A stretch of DNA of 64,000 bases from Eriocheir sinensis. Lineage: Eukaryota > Arthropoda > Malacostraca > Decapoda > Varunidae. Made by a program: the position numbers and the translations under genes. The stretch's first letter is position 1; each line of letters opens with the position of its first letter. A model generated the notes under the pieces. That model saw only the letters and a list, made by a program, of their open reading frames with translations. It was not told where the DNA came from and searched no databases. Below, piece after piece: positions 10,346 to 21,110 of the stretch. The stretch spans positions 18,492,098-18,556,097 of the forward strand of contig NC_066509.1 of NCBI RefSeq assembly GCF_024679095.1, given 5' to 3'.

Positions 10346-11592
10346 ATAAATATTCCATGCTAAACTTTCACGACAAGAGTCGGCAAGAGTCTGGACCAAC
10401 CGTCACTTCCGGTTGAGGTCTGAGGAGGTCTGGGGCAGTCGTCAAGACTGTCGTCAACAATCTTAGCTTGTCTTGAGATAGTCGGGACGACCGTCAGGGC
10501 CATTTTCTAATTTTTACCGTGCCCTGTCGGCACAGTCGTCTGTGCCGACTACTTAAGAATGATGAGGATTGTCGTGACGACAGTCTTCGCCTAATGAAGG
10601 ACGTTCGTGACGACTGTCGGCTCAGAAATATTAGCTAACACTGACGCCATCAAGAAATTTGTATTTTATTTTGCAATCAATAGCACAATAACAACTTCTG
10701 GTTCTGGTTACGTTTCGCTGGCACAAACTTGGGAGCCGCACAATACGCATACACCTCCATTTGCCTCGATCTCTCTTGTGTTGAATGACACAACTAGGGT
10801 TGCCACCCTAGGGTCAGAAAAATGAGGAATGTAACATCTCACTCTCCAGTACGAAATGGATCCATATTTAAAGGAACGGGTGGCAACCATAAAATTTCTC
10901 GAGCATGCAATGGTGACAGCCGCAGCACGCTGCTGAGTGGAGGCAAGAGGGAGGAGGAAGGACGTTACGTCGCGTATTTTACACGTATTTTAGGACGAAC
11001 CTTTGAGTAATTTTACAGGCTGGTTTTGTGATTAACCGAAAAATGCGCTCACTAAAATTTTGATACTGAATTTTATCTGTAACCATTCAAATAACAAAAT
11101 ACCTTACTGAACAAATGCCATTCCGTATTGGTTCAAAACGGAACGATACATTTAATTCTCGAATACAGAGCGATTCCGTATTTTAAGGAACAGCAAGGCT
11201 GCCGCCAAGACAGTCGTAAGACAATCGCGAAGACCGTCAGGAAGACCGTCGGCCAACTATTTGGCAACTGTCGGCCAGTTAGTCAGCCAACCAGTTGACA
11301 GACAATCTCGAAGACTGTCGTCAAGACTGTCTGCGGCTGTCGGCCAATCAGTCGGCAGAGTCATGGTTGTCGTTGACATGGTGCCATTTCAAAAAATGAC
11401 CGTTCATACTCGTCTTGAGACTAGTTGGCAGCATGTCGCAGACATTCTGCCAACTAGTTAACCGAATATCCCAAAAGTCAGCAATCATGGTAGCCGACAC
11501 CAAGACGCCAAAAATTCTCGGGAACCGACTTGTCAAATGCAGAAGTCGCTGGTTGTCGTGGCCCAAGTCGGCACAGTGTGAACGGGGCTTTA
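10346..11592 (+). mobile_element. GACNGTC-rich non-autonomous DNA element, copy 1
   Basis: Homologous along most of its length, in inverse orientation, to 33394-35040. Both ends are crowded with the palindromic 7-mer GACNGTC (about 10430-10630 and 11200-11350). The middle is unique with no transposase. The right end reads 'gtcggcacagtgtgaacggg' plus 'gcttta'; the other copy has nearly the same outward-facing end at its opposite terminus, which implies terminal inverted repeats. The left terminus is missing here, replaced by the SINE tail. The GTTCACAC-type terminus recalls PIF/Harbinger MITEs, but that is inference. Confidence 0.75.
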
Positions 11593-11858
11593 CTTTTGAA
11601 CTCTAGTCCGTCCACTTAACACTGGAACAGTGAAGCGGTTCTGAGTAGAAGCCAAATGTAAATCGATTGGTCTCTTGTTCCTCAGATCCCGCAATTTATC
11701 CTTCTCTGTATTAAACGTTTTACGATAATTTGATATCTTCCAATGGCGTCCTACATATCGTAGTAAGAGACCAGAAACGGGTAAGGAAGACAGGAGACCT
11801 TAATTAAAAGAAAATAAGTGTTGGCGGCAAGAAAGTTTTACCGTGCCTGGGTTCATCG

Positions 11859-11865
<7 letters not shown>
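11593..11865. other. Unassigned
   Basis: Unique-looking sequence between the DNA element and the microsatellite cluster, with no recognisable feature. Confidence 0.4.
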
Positions 11866-11943
<78 letters not shown>

Positions 11944-12005
11944 TTGACCACCGGCCAGGCCCCGCATGTTTGTTTTGTTGTAATCTTCATGTTGTTCGTG
12001 GGGAG

Positions 12006-12052
<47 letters not shown>

Positions 12053-12060
12053 TGCACACA

Positions 12061-12103
<43 letters not shown>

Positions 12104-12120
12104 GCTACTATTGCTACTAC
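11866..12120. repeat. Compound microsatellites (CT)n, (CA)n, (CTA)n
   Basis: (CT)n at 11863-11940, a 65-bp unique spacer, (CA)n at 12008-12060 and (CTA)n at 12061-12121. Confidence 0.95.
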
Positions 12121-12600
12121 AACTGACCCTCAATTCCATATATTCATGCATTTATTAGCAACAATGAGAAAGAAAAAATAACGACAGACAGGCAGAATAG
12201 GACAGTCATACATATACAAACAAATAGACACAGACAGAGGCAGGCGGACAGTAATACAAACAGACAGACACAGCGAGGCAGAGGCCTATACTCTCAGACT
12301 TTTCACACACACAGCAGATAAAACTTTCGTAGAGGATGCGTGCATATTTAAGGGTACTTTTATGAGCCTTGTAAGTTTTACATGGTCTCAGCACAAAGAT
12401 GTTAAAAAGAACCTTGAGAATCGACGGATCTCCTTTGTGGCCTTTGGAAATATTAGCAAGAGCTGGAAGCGTCTGAGAGTACAGTCAGAGGAACAGACAG
12501 ACTTATAGACAAACGGACTGACGCTCAAACAGACCGAAGGAAAGGTTGAGTAAAATTAATATCACGTGACAAATAACCTCTTACACATCATAGCATGATG
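12121..12600. other. Unassigned, with degenerate CAGA repeats
   Basis: 12185-12270 has irregular 'acagacagacacag'-type motifs; the rest is unique. No gene seen. Confidence 0.45.
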
Positions 12601-12612
12601 GATAATATTATT

Positions 12613-12613
<1 letters not shown>

Positions 12614-12663
<50 letters not shown>
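12614..12663. repeat. (CA)n microsatellite
   Basis: About 25 uninterrupted CA units. Confidence 0.95.
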
Positions 12664-12665
<2 letters not shown>

Positions 12666-12850
12666 TATACACCGTTCCATAGCGTTGTGGATTTCTCGTC
12701 TGTCAGTCGATAAGTTGAGGTTCGAGTCTTGCGCAGACCAAAGTTTTCCCCCAACGGGAGTGGATACTGTTCCGCCTTGGAGGAATAATACATGGAGTGG
12801 CCATAGCGGGTCGCTCTTCACAGTGAGGAGAAACAAGGGGTAGGGGAGCC
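12664..12850 (+). mobile_element. Probable tRNA-derived SINE head
   Basis: A-box-like tagcgttgtgg at 12680-12690 and B-box-like ggttcgagtct at 12719-12729 are spaced about as in a tRNA. The 3' half continues into non-tRNA sequence ('caacgggagtggatactg', 'ggaggaataatacatgg'), as in a SINE. It cannot fold as a complete tRNA gene as far as I can see. No second copy in the window confirms it. Confidence 0.5.
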
Positions 12851-12864
12851 GGAGCTTAGCCGGT

Positions 12865-13430
12865 GGGCGTAAACGAACTTGTCTGCCTTACTTCTTCCAC
12901 ATATCATGTGGTTTTACTTTTTCAACTGCTGCAGTATATGCACTAAGGACGTATGTACAGGTTTTCATAGAAAACACACTAGCAGTTCCTTGTCTTTATT
13001 CCGTAGAAGCTGATAAGATATGTTCCCACCACCTTGAGCCGTCACACTTTCTCTGTATAATGTTCATTATATATTGACCATGGTTTTACTTTTAATGTAG
13101 AAGCATGTACATTGTACAACCTTCTATGTAGAACGTCTTAGATTTGATCAAACTCACTACGAGTAAACAGAAGGAAGTATTGGGGCAGGAATGAGAAAAC
13201 TTACCCATATGCAAATAATCGTCTAAAGTTGACTCGACGTCAATAACAGTGTTACAATTATGCATATCATTGTTAGAGTATATTAACCAGTAAATGGAGA
13301 AAATGAAACATACAGGTCAGGCACCAATTACTGAGAGGGTTGGTTACATGTTTTAGGGAGAAATGATTGTGTAGTGGCGGAGATGGAAAAGAGACTTACA
13401 AGAGTGGAATAAATAATAGAAGATAACTCC
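12865..13430. other. Unassigned AT-rich sequence
   Basis: No coding, repeat or RNA signal recognised. Confidence 0.4.
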
Positions 13431-13434
13431 TGCA

Positions 13435-14040
13435 CGAGAGAGAGAGAGAGAGAGTGAGAGGTAATGAGAATGAGAATAAGAGAATAAAAATGAGAGAGAG
13501 AGAGAGCACCTGGAGAGTCGTCTGCCACTGTGACATCGCTGGAGCCGCCGTGATGTCTCAGCACTGGTGGTGTGTCACAAAGCCCAGGTGCAGGGGTTCC
13601 CCACCTCAGCAGCAGGGCTCCCTCCACGCGCTGCTCAGAGGTTCACCGGACTACACTCTCTGGTGACCAGCTCGTGGAGGTGCCTCGATCACACTCCAGG
13701 CAGCACCAGCACACATACAGCCAGGACCACACGCCTGTGGAACATGTTCACGGCAGCCACTCCCCAAGTGGAGAACATAAGCACGCAGCAGGTAAAGCTG
13801 GCTGCTCACAGGTGGCGTGAGGGACACCCAAGTGCTCTAGTGCTGTAAACTATAAATATGAAGTGACAAACTGACGTTATTCCATATTGTTTTACATGTT
13901 TTCTTTACTTTTTCGTATTTTGTATTTGTATGCTTGAATGTTTCAACATTCGACAATTCAATTGTCCCATACAGGCTCTTAGAATAATTATACCTAAAAG
14001 TTAATTTTGAGCCTCCTTTTTGGTAAAATTTGTTTAAATA
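13435..14040. other. GC-rich island between GA-rich tracts
   Basis: 13505-13850 is clearly more GC-rich than its surroundings, is open on plus for 93 codons (13567-13848), and an AATAAA lies at 14036. Both sides carry similar GA-rich sequence ('gaatgagaataagagaata' near 13465 and 14055). The peptide matches no family I know. A terminal exon, or a repeat flanked by duplicated GA tract, are both possible. Confidence 0.3.
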
Positions 14041-14180
14041 AAAAGAGAGAGAGAATGAGAGAATAAGAATAAGAGAATAATGAGAGAGAGAATGAATGAG
14101 AGAGAGAGATAGAAATAGAGAGAGAGAGAGAGGTAAAATGAGGAGAATGATAATGAAATTAGACTGAGAATGAAATATCG

Positions 14181-14215
<35 letters not shown>
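14041..14215. repeat. GA-rich tract and (GA)n
   Basis: Interrupted GAGA repeats, including a ~75-bp segment (14138-14215) that recurs at 18528-18605 on the far side of the CR1 element. Confidence 0.9.
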
Positions 14216-14217
<2 letters not shown>

Positions 14218-14333
14218 CATATATTTACATAGAAAATCAGACCACAGACCCCATGGTCCAGACTAGGTGGTCTGTCCTTAAACCTAAAGTGATTTACATT
14301 AATCAGATGGCTCCAAAACGTTGCACTTCTACT

Positions 14334-17060
14334 CTAGTTAATATTAAGTTCAATGAAGTATTGGTCGAGCTTATTTTTAAAGGAGTCAATCGTGTTACAC
14401 TGGACCACTGAAGGTGGAAGCTTATTCCATTCTCGCACTACAACATTGGTGAAGAAAAATCTGGTGCAGTCTGAATTTACTTGTCTACATTTGAGTTTTA
14501 TGCCATTGTTCCTCGTTCGCAAAGTGTCATCGATCATAAACAATTTTGTTCTGTCTACATTCGTGAAACCATTAAGTATTTTAAAACATTCGATCAGTTT
14601 TCCTCAGGCGACGTTTCTCAGAGAACATGTTAAGGGTGGAAAGCCTTTCTTCGTTGGTTGTTGCGCAAGGAAGGGATCATTTTGTTGCTCGACGCTGAAC
14701 ACCTTCTAGTTTAGCAATGTCCTTTGCATGGTGGGAGACCAAAACTGTACCGCATATTCCAAGTGAGGTCTGACTAAACTATTGTAGAGCGGAAGTATTA
14801 CATCTTTATTTTTGAATAAAAGTTTATTTTAATGAAGTCAACATTCTGTGCGCTTTATTTGCTGCATCGATGCATTGATGTGAGAATTTGAGGTTTGATG
14901 CGATTTTAATCCCCAGGTCCTTAACGCATTGAACACTTGTGAGTTTAACGCCGCGTATTTCGTAATCGAACTTCTTATTTTTTGTTCCAACTTGAAGGAC
15001 CTGGCACTTGTCTACGTTAAAGGGCATCTCCCATTTATCCGACCAAGCTGAAATTTTGTGCAAATCCTCTTGGAGGCTTTGCCTGTCTTCGTCAGTGAGA
15101 ACCGAGTTACCAATCTTTGTGTCGTCTGCAAATTTACTAATGCGATTATTGAGTCCAACATCCACGTCGTTGATGTAAATAATGAAGAGCACTGGGCCAA
15201 GAACCGAGCCCTGAGGGACGCCACTAGTGACCGGCGCCCACTCTGAGTTAAATCCGTCAATCACAACTCTTTGTTGTCTGTTGCTCAACCAATTCGCGAT
15301 CCATTGGTTTACTTGACCGTCAATGCCTATTTGCTTTAATTTAATAAGTAATTTATGATGTGGGACTTTATCAAACGCTTTCTGGAAATCAAGATAGACT
15401 ACGTCCACTGATTTGGTTACGTCATAAATTGAGAAGAGATCGTTATAAAGGTCAGTAGGTTTGACAGGCAGGATCTTTTATTACGGAAGCCATGTTGTGA
15501 ATCCCCAATTAATGAGTGGCTTTCGAGGTAACTCTAATTTGTCTCTAATTATGCTCTCAGTAAACACCTACAATTGAAGTTAGACTAATGGGTCGGTAGT
15601 TACCTGGTATTTTTTGTCTCCTTTCTTAAAAATCGGTGTCACGTTAGCCTTTTTCCAATCCGAAGGACGATGCCTTGTCGCAAGGACATATTGAATACAG
15701 TAGTGAGGAGGAGAGTATTTCGCTCTTTGTTTCTTTAAGCAGTATAGGATATACTTTGTTGGGTCCAGGACTTTTATTTGTTTTAAGTGAATGGAAGCTT
15801 TAAGGACTTCATCGTTTGTTATTTCAAAATTAGGCAATGCATGCTCGAGATTTACAATAGTACTGGTGTTGTTGTAATCGAGAGGAAGACTGTTAGTATT
15901 AAACACCGAGGAAAAGTAATTGTTTAAGAGGTTTGAAATGTGTTGGCTGTCAGTCACTAGTGCACCGTCGCTGTTTGTTAAAGGTCCAATACCACTTTTG
16001 ATCGCCTTTCTGTTGTTTATGTAACTAAAGAAAGATTTCGGATTATTTTACAGTTGGCTGCAATATTTTCTTCATATCTACGCTTTGCCTGACCTACTAG
16101 TCTTTTACTCGTCGCCTGGCATCATTATAAAGTCTAATGTTTTCGGGCGTGCTTTGTTCTTTCTTTAACCTGTAAACAATTTTATCTCTTTGACTGATTG
16201 TTTAATTTCGCTATTAAACCACGGTGGGTTTTATTAGTGTTAATTCGCTTCTCGCACAAGGGGACGAATGTGTTCTGCTGAGTGAGTAAGTGATTTTAAA
16301 ACTTAGCCAGGCTTCATCTACGTTGCCATCATCTGATAGTTGTATTTCTGTTAGTTTTGTCAGATTTCTGAAGTTAGCTCTTTTGAAATTGGGCACCTTT
16401 TCTTTATTTTCAGTCACTGATGATTGAGCTCTAATGTCGACGCACTAATTTATGATCGCAAGAACCGAGGTGTTCTCCTACCGTGACACTACTGACTAGG
16501 TTATCTTGGGTCGTTATAACAAGGTCGAGTATATTATTTTGTCGAGTTAGCTCAAACCATTTGGCTTAGACAATTTTCTTCTAGAAATTCGATCATTCTA
16601 TGTGACTCGCCTTCTGTACCCAGTCGATATGGGGGAGGTTAAAGGCTCCTAATATCAGTGAGTCGTTGTTATTAAGCGACTGCCTTAAGACGCTGTACAT
16701 TTCAAGGTCGTCATCAGTGATTGCCAGGAGGTCTGTAGGTGACACATATATTTAAATTGACTTTTGCAATGTTTACTCGCACGCACAAATGTTCAACGTT
16801 ACTGTTTCCCAGTGTTTTGTCAGTGGGTTGCAAATAGCTTTTGACATAAAGGGCGACGCCACCGCCTCTACGGTTTACACGATCTTTGTTGAAGAGTCTG
16901 TAGCCATCTATGTTGTATTCGGAACTTAAATCAATATTTGTGGTGTCGATAAATGTTTCGGTTATAGCAATTATGTCAAAATTTTCTGTTAAAGCAAGAC
17001 ATCTCAGTTCATCAAATTTGTTTCTTAGGCTACGCGCATTGAAACTAAGGATTTTAAGTT
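14334..17060 (-). pseudogene. CR1 ORF2: endonuclease and reverse transcriptase
   Basis: Minus-strand pieces in several frames. The APE-type endonuclease includes ITETF, a GGGVALYV block and a C-D-H ending near 16460. RT spans 15957-15580 (PIFKKGDKK) and 15408-14824 ([24 protein letters not shown] and an intact F-A-D-D box near 15120). The C-terminal FFTNVVVREWNKLPPSVV block lies at 14543-14334. In the family this protein nicks target DNA and copies its own RNA. At least four frame breaks inactivate it here. Confidence 0.88.
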
Positions 17061-18105
17061 ATCTAGAGGCTTGGTAATAGAGGTGGTGGTACTTGCGGGA
17101 TCACAGTTACAGGTTTGTTGCGATGCACAGCGTCTATTTACACGGGCGGGTGGAGGACGTGGCCGTGACTCATTTTTGCTCGGATGACACGTACTGCTTC
17201 GTTGAGGCCTTCCGAATCTGGCTGCCCCGATGGGAGAAAGGAGCAATCCGTCCCTGTGGAAGAGCTCACTTTGTCCATAGAAACTGTCCCATGCGTTGAA
17301 GAACTCCACGTCAAGCTCCCTACAAAGAGTCTGTAAGCGGTTGTTTAGGCTGAAGGCCTTACTGAAAAAGTCGCTCTCCGCCCAAGTCCGTGGTAGAACT
17401 CCTGAAATCAAAATGTTAGGGGATTTAGACTTATACTGCTGGATGAGCCTACGGTACTTGTCCAGGAGTTCCTCAAAGCAACAGTTATGTCGTCGATCCA
17501 GCACCAGGATAGCAATAGTTCCGTCTTCGACGAGGAACTCTGCCGCAGAACTCAACGACCTGCTGGCGAATCATGGAGTCACCCACCAGGAAGGTGCTCT
17601 CCTGCTCGTCCTCCTCCTCCAGAATGGCAAACCTGTTGAAGCAATGAACAGGATAAATCGCTTGTCTGGCTGGTTTGGCTCATCCATTCACGACGGTGAA
17701 GCCATCATGGGCGGTGCCACTAGCATCCTCCCGTTGCGTGGTGTTGTCCGCTGGTGTCGACGGTACCGCTAAGGGCAAGGGGGCGGTTGGAGAAAGGTTT
17801 GGCACCACAGCAACGTTAGCCTGGATGAATTCCTGCAAGGAGGCAACAGTGCGAGAAAGCTCTATTATTTTATTCTGACCTGCTTCCATCTTCTCTTCTT
17901 GCTCCTGCAGTCTTGTCTCAAGATGCTGCCTGGTGAGAGAAAGCTCTATTATTTTATTCTGGCCTTCTTCCAACTTCTCTTCCTGCTCCTGCAGTCTTGT
18001 CTCGAGATGCTGCCTGGAGAGACACAGTCGACAGACAGCAGAACGCCCTGTAAAAAAGTGAGCTGAGAAGCTACCGTTACAAGTACTGCACTTCTTAGGC
18101 GCCAT
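17025..18105 (-). pseudogene. CR1 ORF1: zinc motif, coiled coil, esterase-like domain
   Basis: The minus-strand start ATG at 18103-18105 opens with a KKCSTCNG zinc-type motif (C-x2-C, then C-x2-C about 20 residues on). Next comes a glutamine- and glutamate-rich coiled coil in which a ~27-residue segment (RQHLETRLQEQEEK) is repeated in tandem. A frameshift follows near 17.6 kb. The second half (17555-17025) has SGVLPRTW and FHRDGLLLSPIGAARFG blocks, the C-terminal part of the SGNH/GDSL esterase-like domain known in CR1 ORF1. In the family ORF1 binds RNA; this copy is broken. Confidence 0.8.
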
Positions 18106-18130
18106 CTTAGCTGAAATGAAAGAGATAAAA

Positions 18131-18605
18131 ACACAGAGTGAAGGGGATTAGGTGTGTGAGAGGTAGTTTAGTAATGGAGGAAAAGTGAGAGAGAGGAGGA
18201 GTAGGAAGGGATGTGAGGTGAGTAAAGAGGGGGAAAGAGAGGCGGTGAGTGAGGTGTATGAGATCAAGGAGGGTTAGGAAATAGGTGAGGTGGGAGAGAG
18301 GAGTAGGAAGGGATGAGAGGTGAGTGAGGTGTGTGAGAACAAGAAGGGTTAAGAAAGAGGTCCGGTAAGGTGTGTGAAGGGATGGGTAAATAGGATGTGA
18401 GGTAAGGTGGTGAGGGGAGGGCAGAAATATGTGGAGGTGAGGAGGAGTAGGAAGGGCTAATCCTCAGGGGATGAGGAGGAGCAAAGGGATGTGAGGTGAG
18501 CGAGGGTGGGGGGCTTAGGTGAGGAGAGAGAAAAAAATGAGGAGAATGATAATGAGAATTAGACTGAGAATGAGAGAAATATCGATTGAGGAGAGAGAGA
18601 GAGAT
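18131..18605. repeat. G/A-rich low-complexity tract with minisatellite character
   Basis: Irregular repeats of 'gtaggaagggatg' and 'ggtgagtgaggtgtgtgag' across 18180-18510. It then ends in the ~75-bp segment shared with 14138-14215. It may be the 5'UTR of the CR1 copy or an independent purine tract. Confidence 0.8.
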
Positions 18606-19189
18606 TTTGTTTTATCAATTTATTACGCTTATAAAGCGACAAACCTGGTACAGCTATTATTCTCTGCATATACATGGTACGTGACACACCAGGACACGCT
18701 CACGTACAGTGAAGCTGTACTTAAAGATTGGAATGAGACATTAGGATTCCAAGGCAAATTTCAGACTAAGACAGTGTCTAAATTATTGTTAGCTAAGAGG
18801 AACTGACAGACAAATATCAAGTCCTGGTCCCGAGGCAACAAGTCTCTCACTGAAGGACACTCGAGGCAGTAGTGGTGGAGGTTGTTGGCGTTGGAACGGT
18901 CACACAGCTTAGAGTTGGAGTGGTGGGGTACGTCCCCCGCCTCGAGACCTGCTACCGATCCCAGTCGAAGCCGGGCAGTCACAATATTATGTCTGCGGAC
19001 CACGAGTCCGTGTCAGCGATACCTCGGGTGAAGTAGACGGAAGTGGTCATAATGTTGAATGGATACACTCTGAGCGCGCTCAGCATCCATGCGATGGAGA
19101 GTAGGAAGGAGGGCGGCAGAGTGTATGGTCTGCCTGAGGTAGAGGAGGGAAGGTGTGGCATCGTAAGGCAACGGCACTTCGCAGGCACT

Positions 19190-19600
19190 TTTAGCGAGCG
19201 TTGGCAGGGATCCCAACGTGGGAAGGAATCCACAGTATTCTGAGGAAGAGGGAGCGGTCCTGAGGAGCGACTAACTGATGCAAGATCTTGTGGAAAAGGG
19301 AGCGGTGCGTGGGTTGTGAAGACGATAAGGCCTGTAGGGCAGACTGAGAATCACACACCACCACGCCATTCAGTCGTCGTTGACAGAAGAGACAGCCTGC
19401 AATAGTGCCTGCAGTTCACAGTACGTAGAACTGGACGAGTTGGGTAACCTGCGACCAACCCAGCCTCCCTCTGGCGGGTCCACGTCTGGCAGTGAGGGCG
19501 CAGCCCGCGCTCCCCATCGGACTGCAGAACCGTCGACATATAGAGGTTTTGCAGCTGACATCATTAGTGGGGGTGCGGGGTAGCGCGGGCCTGCAGCCAT
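19190..19600 (-). pseudogene. I-like LINE RNase H domain
   Basis: Minus-strand pieces contain PLYVDGSAV (first catalytic D), CELQALLQAVS (E), then after a frame change a VCDSQSAL-type block (second D) and a WIPSHVGIPAN-type block. This is the RNase HI order D-E-D-H/D. It is followed at 19003-18790 by a cysteine/histidine-bearing C-terminal region (LHHYCLECPSVRDLLP). Confidence 0.75.
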
Positions 19601-19601
19601 C

Positions 19602-19880
19602 TTGGTGGTCAGTGGCGGTGGTCACTTATCAAAAGCAAACCTTATAGTGGCGGCTGCTACAGTGCTCTGTGTGTTCGTCATGGGATACGTATGCTGTGCG
19701 GTTGGATGTTCTAACCGACACAGGAGAGATGCCGTGTCATTTTATAGATTTCCAGCGAATCCAGAAGGGCGGAGAAGTGGATCAGCTGTGAGGAGGAAAA
19801 CTGGCGGCCGTCTGCTTCATCTCGACTCTGCAGTGCTCATTTGTCAGAGATAAATATTACAGGCAAGACTGGTCAGATTA
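19602..19880 (+). pseudogene. THAP-type zinc-finger fragment
   Basis: The plus strand from 19679 reads MGYVCCAVGCSNRHRRDAVS, then FYRFPANPE. This is the C-x4-C start and F-x-R-F-P block of a THAP domain. The expected W-x-P and C-x2-H half follows at about 19790-19845 but one frame off, so the open frame misses it. THAP domains bind DNA in P-element-type transposases and in host THAP proteins. It lies inside the non-LINE insertion between RT and RNase H of the I-like element. A decayed P-like transposon or a processed gene piece are both possible. Confidence 0.65.
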
Positions 19881-20219
19881 TTACATGAGGTAACACTCAT
19901 TTAGGTATTGCCCCAGGTCCCTAACCTTAATGTGTGGCAGGGGAATTTCTCTGGAACAGGATTTACATGAGCTGGCGGAAGTAAACACGCATGGCAGCGC
20001 TCAAGCAGGGAAGAAAATAGGAAAGGAAATTCAGTGGAGCCAAAGTGCACAGAGGACAGAGCTCAGTGCTGGGTGGAGTATATAAGTGTGCATGAGGAAG
20101 TGACCCTCAAAGGTGCGTAGTGTAAGGTGATTTGCCGTCACCTGCCCTCACCTGTCGTCACTTGCCCTCGCCTGTTTGCCTGCCTGTGCTACCTACCTGG
20201 GCATCACTGGTCAGCAACA

Positions 20220-20495
20220 GGAATCGGCCAGGCAGAGCGACAGCCAGTCAACCGACCAGCCAGACAGTCAGCCAACCAACCAATCAGCCAGTCAGCCAGC
20301 CAGCCAGCCAACCAATCAGCCATCAGTCAACCACAGTCAGTCATCCAGTCAACCAGTCCCGCTGGCCATCCAGTCGGTCAGTTAGACAGACGGTCAGTTT
20401 ACCAATCAACCAGCCAATCAACCCACCAAGCAGCAGTCAGCCCACCAGTCAACCAGACAGCCAGCCAGCTAGACAGCCAGTCTACCAGTCTCCTC
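20220..20495. repeat. Degenerate CAGC/CAAC tetranucleotide tract
   Basis: Irregular 'cagccagtcaaccagccaac'-type sequence for about 270 bp. Long glutamine/serine/proline ORFs across it in three frames are products of the repeat. Confidence 0.85.
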
Positions 20496-21110
20496 CTCCA
20501 AAAGCACTGATTTTTCGATGTATCTTGGCTTCGCAGCATCCTCAAGCGATCTCGCGTAATCACTTAACACTAAATGATGCTGAAGGTCCTGCCATTTGCC
20601 GCGGATAGTAACTTGGGGATGGGGCACACGTGGTCGTCTGCTCCTCTGCTGGGGAGGTGACCACCTGTGGGTTTGCAGACGACGCACAAGGTGCAGAGGA
20701 CGCTATTTCGTGACGTCACTACCGCCTCTATAGGTGGTGCGCGGCAGGGACGGAGGAGGACACTGCGGCGATATGCTCCAAGGCTAGTTGTTTCTGGTGG
20801 AGTGGTGGATCTGCCTTGGAAGTGGGAGGGAAGGAGACTTGAATCTGAGGAATCCGCCATGGCGTTGGACCGTGATCAACTTCAGCCACCGGAACATCAA
20901 GATCAAGTCGCTGCAAGGTGGAGCAGACTGTGTTGACGAGGGTGTGAGCGCCAGGACAGAAGAGGAGGTCGGGGTGCGGCGGGATCAATGGAGCTCTCAG
21001 GACGTGAACAAAATGGGGAACAAGATGGGAGAGTGGAGGCACTTGACACCGAGGAAAAACATTGGCGTGTATTCTCTGAACAACTGGGGAGAATGAGCTC
21101 AGTTAACATG

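Larger units (their letters stand above)
14224..18130 (-). mobile_element. Near full-length CR1-like LINE
   Basis: About 3.9 kb on the minus strand in canonical order: ORF1 (18105 down to about 17025), ORF2 endonuclease (about 17060-16430), spacer, RT (15957-14824) and C-terminal domain (to 14334), then a short 3'UTR. Several frameshifts and stops make it inactive. Part of its 3' half recurs at 50339-50776. GA-rich direct repeats of about 75 bp bracket the element together with ~400 bp of 5' GA-rich sequence. Confidence 0.88.

Noticed and set aside
11818..12126. S/L, T/H and Y repeat ORFs
   Set aside because: Translations of (CT)n, (CA)n and (CTA)n.
12664..12745. Functional tRNA gene
   Set aside because: Box-like motifs only; no convincing acceptor or anticodon arms.
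13567..13848. 93-codon ORF in a GC-rich block as a host gene exon
   Set aside because: Two frames are open together, no domain is recognised and no splice context is convincing. Left as an unassigned island.
20127..20608. Q/S/P-rich ORFs of 127 and 158 codons
   Set aside because: Three overlapping frames all open over a degenerate CAGC/CAAC tract; compositional.
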